From positions 868,001-932,000 of the forward strand of contig JAIXMG010000005.1 in assembly GCA_025201345.1 (NCBI GenBank): a stretch of 64,000 bases of DNA, given 5' to 3'. The stretch's first letter is position 1. Every line of letters starts with the position of its first letter. Shown piece by piece: positions 58,586 to 64,000 of the stretch. Source of the DNA: Thamnidium elegans. Lineage: Eukaryota > Mucoromycota > Mucoromycetes > Mucorales > Mucoraceae. The position numbers and the translations under genes are program-made. A model generated the notes under the pieces. The model worked only from the letters and a program-made list of their open reading frames with translations. It had not been told where the DNA came from and did not search any database.

Positions 58586-60044
58586 TTAACCCTTAAGTTC
58601 ACCCCAAAGGAAAGGCAAGATTACAACGCAAGCAGTATAGAATACAGAAAATGACTGAATAAAGTTGTAAGGAGCTGAGTAAATATCACTGTCTCTAAAC
58701 AAGACATAAATAGAATATAAGGCAACTCGAAAGAAATGATAGATCAAGAACAAGGGAGACTTTTTAATACCAGATAAAAGTTCGATAGGACCATTAATGC
58801 AATCTCCGCCCAATTTAAAGTATTCGAAGCAACCGTTTTGAAGCACCATCATATCGGGTGTTTGAGCAGCAAATAAAGAATACAGGGACATGGCTAAAAC
58901 ATTAATACATGTAGAGTATGATTTACGTTTCCAATGAAAAGCGCTCATAGCTTGAATAACCAAATCAGCTTCATTAAATGATTCAATGTTTTCTTTGGAC
59001 AAAAGTTTGCGACAAGTAATAACATCTTCAAGTGCCACAGTCATACCACCACCAGTTAAAGGAGAACGAACGTTAAGTGCATCACCTAAAAGGATAGTTC
59101 CATTACGTTGGTTGACAGAAGGAGGAAGAAAGCCTGAAGGCATAGGTCTCAACCGCTCAGTTTGAAGTGCTTCCATAAACTTCTTTTGCATATTAACAGG
59201 TATTTGAGGACAAATGATATCTTCCATATACTTTCTAAGGTCCCCTGTAGAAGCTTTAGGTAATTCACCCGGAACGTCCACAAGAATACGGGTATCATGA
59301 GGCGCGATTTGATACATTAATATAGTAGAAGGCTTAGCAATACAGACAAAACCCTTTTGATTGTAAGGTAACTCAAAATCATGAATAAGGAATCCGACAA
59401 AATGAGACATGACTTTGGTTTGTACTTCAGTAAACTCTCTTCTAAATTTCGAAAAGATGCCATCGGCGACAAGAGTTAAGGGAGCATAAAATTTTTCCTC
59501 TTTTCCTTCTTTGATGGAACCAACTACACCAATAACCTTTTCACCGTCTTCATCTGTAATCAGACGTGAAACTGTTCTTTCCTTGACAGTTACGTTGATG
59601 GCGTTGGTGGCGGACTTTCGAAGGTTTTGAATGAAACGGCCGTGATGAAAAGAAACGCCACGGTGTTGCTTACCTGTAGATGGATCCTCTGTATAAGGAA
59701 GTTCTACTAATTGACCGTCGCGATAAACACTATAACCAAAACAGTTGATTGAATCAATGTTTTCGGTACAGTCTAAAGTAACTTTATTAACGCGCTGATA
59801 ATTTCTCTCCCCCCTCCCCTTTTTTTTTTATATTATATTTACCTTCCATGCCAAGTTCCTTTAAAGCGTTCATTCCACCAGGCTGCATAAGTTCTCCTAC
59901 AATTCGATCTGGTTCTGATAAATCACGTTCAAGTAATAAAACTTTACGACCGTCTTCACCAAAAGCCTTTGCAGCAGCACATCCTACTACACCGGCACCG
60001 ACAATAATCATATCATATTCAGTAGTAGCAGTTTCAAAAGTCAT
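58586..60044 (-). CDS. ERG1: Squalene epoxidase (squalene monooxygenase, ERG1)
   Basis: Erg1 converts squalene to 2,3-oxidosqualene with FAD, O2 and NADPH at the ER, the target step of allylamine antifungals. Two exons (intron about 59,789-59,841). The FAD-binding start is DMIIVGAGVVGCAAAKAFGE, then LLERDLSEPDRIVGELMQPG, VADGIFSKFRREF, the GDALNVRSPLTGGGMTVALE motif, and C-terminal hydrophobic segments with PLFLIYHFFRVALYSIYVLF. About 465 residues, usual for fungi. The start at 60,044 (MTFETATTEYDM) is the only ATG close before the FAD motif. The intron join gives GMEGDCTENIDSINCFGY. All expected motifs look intact. Confidence 0.95.
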
Positions 60045-61680
60045 TTTTGTATAATTTAAGTGAATAGATAATGAAAAAAGAAAAAGAAAATGAATTGTCA
60101 AAATGAATTCTTTTTAAATATTTATAATAAAAAAACAACATGTGATTTTTGGTTGTTGCAAGCACAGACACTGAAACTCAAATGGTCAATTGGTCGGAAA
60201 CTTAAAATATTATTATGGAATTGTACGGTGTCCTTGACCGACTTGGATATTTTTCCCAGTTTTTGCATTTTTAATATCCGAAATCAGTGTAATTTGAAGT
60301 ATAAAGTGCTGGTAAAAAGAAGGTTCTGTAATCAGTAAATATCATATGTTTACGCTAATAGATAAGAAGTATCTTTGTAGTATACTTTTTTTTTTTCAGT
60401 CCGTTAGCCTCAAAGTTGCAGTTGTTCACTTTTTAACTTCACAACATTTTCTATTTTTTTTTTTTTATACTTGAATAAAGTAGTATTGAGATGATCCCTA
60501 CAGAAAAAAAAAATACCTGAAATTGATGCATACCACTCAAAAAAAGATTTATTGATCTTCATAAAAAGCTAATTAGAGCGTAATTTCTTTAAAAAGTAAC
60601 TCGGGTATAGTTTTATTTGAAGGTTTGTTAAATTCAAAAGATAGTCATGGTAACTCCATTCTTCAAGAACTTTTACCGCCTTAAAAAAAAAATGTCTCTT
60701 TTTTAAAGAGGTTAATTAGTGTTAAAAACTTGAATGTTTCTACTGCTAAGGTTAAATAAGAAATACGAGCATTCCAAACTTCCAACTTTCTGTATTATAT
60801 ATAAAGGAAGCATATGTACTTTACTATATCATACAGGCATAAACTATGCTATTTTTTATTTGTTAAATGAAGCGGACATTTATATAGTACATGTAGAAAA
60901 AAATTCAAATTTCCTCTGCTTATCTCTCTTTTGCTTTGTTGGAACGTTAGTGAAAAGCAAATCTTTATCGCGTAGTATAAGCTGTCGTACCTCCTAATTA
61001 CCTCTATTGTACATACTATGCAGATACGGCAACATCTATCTACATATTATGTATGCGTACTGAAATCTAATTGTATTGACAATGTCTATCAATGCTTAAA
61101 GCATTATAAGTGTATGTGTCGTGTCCATCTGTCCTGTAGACTATGGATACAAATAAAGATTACGAGAGGCATTATTCTCTCTCTCTCTTTTTTTTTTTAA
61201 TAGTCAGCTAGCGATATGAATGTTTGTATATTTGTATCCGACGTCTTTTTGTTTTTAATACGGATACATATCTTCACTTGTATAATACAAAGACTTTTAA
61301 CTTTTGGCTGCTAAAGACTTTGAGGTATTATGAAGCGAAACAAGAAAAAAACTTACCTGTGTTTCATTAACCGCACTGTAAAGAGTTGTTCGGCCTTTAC
61401 ACTCCTTTTAATCAAGGTAAGTAGTTCAAAAAAAGAATATATTACGTGATAATGTGACGTTATTATTTACAGCTCAGCTTATCCTTAGTGAATAAGGAGG
61501 TGTTTGGGGGGTTGAGTTTAGCCAGTTTTTGGCTCTCTCTCTCTCTTTTTTTTTTTTCCTTCTTTTTCTCTCTTTTAATATACTCATATAAAAAAAAGAA
61601 AAGAAAAAAAAAAAGTGTATCATTAGCTTATTTCTTTTTTTTTTATTTATTTATTATTACACTAGTACACAGCTATAAAC
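60045..61680. other. Divergent intergenic region between ERG1 and SAPS genes
   Basis: About 1.6 kb with no convincing gene. It must contain the ERG1 and SAPS-gene promoters. A CT run followed by T lies at about 61,533-61,558 and another at 61,171-61,199. Short frames here (for example 60,734-60,997) have no recognisable content. Confidence 0.5.
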
Positions 61681-64000
61681 ATGTTTTGGCGATTTGGGTT
61701 TAATAATTCGACTTTGGATACTCTTTTGGATAAAGAGGATGTAACACTTGAGGAAGTTATGGACGAAGAAGATTTGCTTCAAGAAGCTAAATCTTTGAAT
61801 CCTAAACTTGTTGAATTGTAAGCATATAAAATAGTTTGCATAGATATATATATATATATGTGTGTGTACGCGTATAGCTTATTTACCTTTTTATTTTATT
61901 AGCCTAAGTAAACCAGAACATATCAAGTGTTTGTTAAACTACATTACAGCAACTGATTTAGATGAAACGAAACGGTTCAAGTAAGTTATTATTGATAAAA
62001 ACGAACTATTAAACTAACGAAATTTTATTTATTTTATGTAAAAGGTATCCTTTTCTTGCTAGTGAAATTATTGCTTGCGAAATTCAACAAATTATTGATG
62101 CTATTGTTATTGAACATAAGGAAGAACTTTTAGTACAGTTTTGGTCCTATTTAGACCGACCAGCATATCCCAAGAGACGTGCGTCTGATACATCTGAAGA
62201 AAAGAAGGAGGAAATTGGATTAGATTCATTACAAGCGTCTTATTTTTGTAAGACAATTGGTGTTTTGTTGTCTAAATATCCCATTGAAGTAAGTATTTAT
62301 AATAATCTATCGTTCGGGTAATTTATTTTTATTTATTTTTTAAAAAAAACTAACAAAAAAAAACAGATGATGACATTTATTCAATCAGACGCTGAGAATT
62401 TAAATAAGATTTTATCTCATTTACAAACTTCGGCTATTATGGATTTATTATTAACTTTAGTTCGTATGGAAGAATTACCTGAAGGAAAAGGTGTCGTCAA
62501 GGTAAATAAAATATTAATAGCATATGATTGTACTTATTCTAAACTTGTCGCATACACACAATATATAGTGGTTAAGTGATCATGGGTTACTTGAAAACTT
62601 AATAGAAAGATTGGACCCTTATCTTGATAGTGAGGAACATTCGATTGCGCAACAATGTATATGTGAAATTATTCGCATGTCTCAAACAAGTTTACCTGAA
62701 TCTCCTAGTATTGGTATCAATGAGTTGATCATAGATTTAAAAAGGTATATACATATAATTTGATGATTAATACAAGTCAAAGAAAGCTAACAATTAAAAT
62801 TTACTAGTGAAAAGACCATGCAAAAATTAGCTAAATATATGTTGGATCCTGACGCACCCAATGCTACTTCTACACTTATCAATGGAGTTTCTATTATTAT
62901 AGATATTATTAGACATAACAATAGTGATCTTGAAAGTGATCCAGCTGCAGCCGGTTTATATGAATACCAACAACAGCAACAACAATCTATCAACCGTATG
63001 AATGGTTCAGTATCATTAGCCGACATGTTAAAAGTAATGGGTGACCATGTTCCAGAATTCACAAACTTATTATTAAAGCCTAGATCGGTCAATGGTCCTA
63101 TTCGTACCACGCTTGGTAATTTGGAACCTCTTGGATTTGAAAGATTGAAGATATGTGAATTATTTGCAGAATTGTTACACTGTTCCAATATGTCAAATTT
63201 AAATAATTTCGTATTGACTGCTGAAGAAGAATCCGAATTGGCTGCTGCTAATGGCGAAGAAAAGAAGGAAAAGGTTGAAAAAGAATCTAGTGAGTTATCT
63301 GTGGGTGATTATCTCAAGTCTAAATTTGTTAACAATAGAGCTATGCCTATTTGTGTTGTAAGTATAGTGTGGATAGGAGAAAGAAAAAAAAAGGGTTGTG
63401 TTTCTAACACTTTTTTTTTTTTTTTTTTTTTGTGTAGGATTTATTTTTCGCTTTTCCTTGGAATAACTTTTTACATTATGTGATTTATGATATGCTTCAT
63501 CAAGTATTTAATGGTCGTATGGATATCGGCTTAAATCGTAGTCTTGCTATTTCAATCTTAAAAGATGGTAAATTAACGGACAAGATTGTGATGGCCCAAA
63601 AAACCAATGATGAGGAATGGTAAGGAGAAGTATTTTTTTTAAAAAAAAAATAACATGCACTGATTTAATATATATATATATTTTTTTTTAGTGCTAAGCC
63701 AAAAGGAATGCGTGCAGGTTATATGGGACATTTAACATTTATTTCGGATGAAATTATGAAATTGTTTGAAGGCTATCCTGAAACGATTGTAAATGTGATT
63801 AAACAAGATATTGACATGAATGGTTGGAATGCTTACTGTAACAACGAGTTAAAAGAAACAAAGGATAGAGATCAATTACCATTAGGTGGATTGCGTCCTA
63901 ACGATGAAATAGATGCGCCTCAAAGTGATGAAGAGGATGATGATGATGCTTTAGAAGGTGTTGCTGCTAGTCAATATTCTAGATTTATGGCTCAACGTGG
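61681..64000 (+). CDS. SAPS-domain protein (SIT4/PP6 phosphatase-associated), partial at right edge
   Basis: The gene starts at 61,681 with [20 protein letters not shown], the standard SAPS start, and runs out of the window, so the C terminus is missing. Further SAPS blocks are [66 protein letters not shown] and [17 protein letters not shown]. Next come [51 protein letters not shown] and [21 protein letters not shown] sequence after the next intron, then [15 protein letters not shown]. About seven introns are seen. The protein scaffolds the Sit4/PP6 phosphatase in cell-cycle and nutrient signalling. The final bases are acidic ([11 protein letters not shown]). Identification is firm. Confidence 0.92.

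Overview
The window is nuclear DNA of a filamentous fungus, most likely a Mucoromycota species of the order Mucorales; I cannot name the genus. The reasons are AT-rich, homopolymer-studded intergenic DNA, many short GT-AG introns, compact eukaryotic genes, a CarG-type geranylgeranyl diphosphate synthase, a CE4 chitin deacetylase, an alpha-1,3-fucosyltransferase-like gene and relics of the DDE transposases common in this group. No tRNA, rRNA, CRISPR or bacterial-type operon was seen.

Layout. Positions 1-6.4 kb are repeats, including one copy of a large element called R1 here (about 3 kb, minus orientation). From 6.5 to 15.6 kb lie ALG11 (-), a UTP16/BUD21-like gene (+), an LSB5-like VHS-GAT gene (+), a GT10 fucosyltransferase (+) and CDC45 (-), followed by the G-patch splicing factor TFIP11/NTR1 (-) to 18 kb. 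From 18 to 22.5 kb is a gene-free block with an old R1 copy and a small TIR element. From 22.6 to 38 kb there is a run of minus-strand genes: GGPP synthase, an SDR polyol dehydrogenase, a mitochondrial-carrier-like protein, NOL11, UBA3, a small EF-hand protein and an ankyrin-DysF-FYVE protein. The last shares a 231-bp divergent promoter with an ankyrin-DIL gene (+). SURF6/RRP14, two tandem small secreted cysteine-rich paralogues and a chitin deacetylase follow (all +). From 46.2 to 55.4 kb is a transposon graveyard: an R1 fragment, an F-box/LRR-like fragment, a zinc-knuckle fragment, a frameshifted DDE transposase, a MITE with 24-bp perfect TIRs, and a second long R1 copy in inverted orientation to the first. 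The right end carries an EXO1-like gene (-) with altered catalytic acids, squalene epoxidase ERG1 (-) and a SAPS-domain (SIT4-associated) gene (+) that runs off the edge.

Functions. Most genes are housekeeping: ribosome biogenesis (UTP16-like, NOL11, SURF6), N-glycan and terpenoid/sterol metabolism (ALG11, GGPPS, ERG1), replication and repair (CDC45, EXO1-like), neddylation (UBA3) and membrane traffic (LSB5-like, FYVE and DIL proteins). I do not see a dedicated multi-gene system. The observations I rank highest are the EXO1-like protein that lost acidic catalytic residues while its fold signature stayed intact, the pair of near-identical R1 copies in inverted orientation bracketing about 46 kb, and the tandem secreted cysteine-rich pair beside a chitin deacetylase. 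Exon borders were read by eye from GT-AG sites and family conservation; no alignment or RNA evidence was available.
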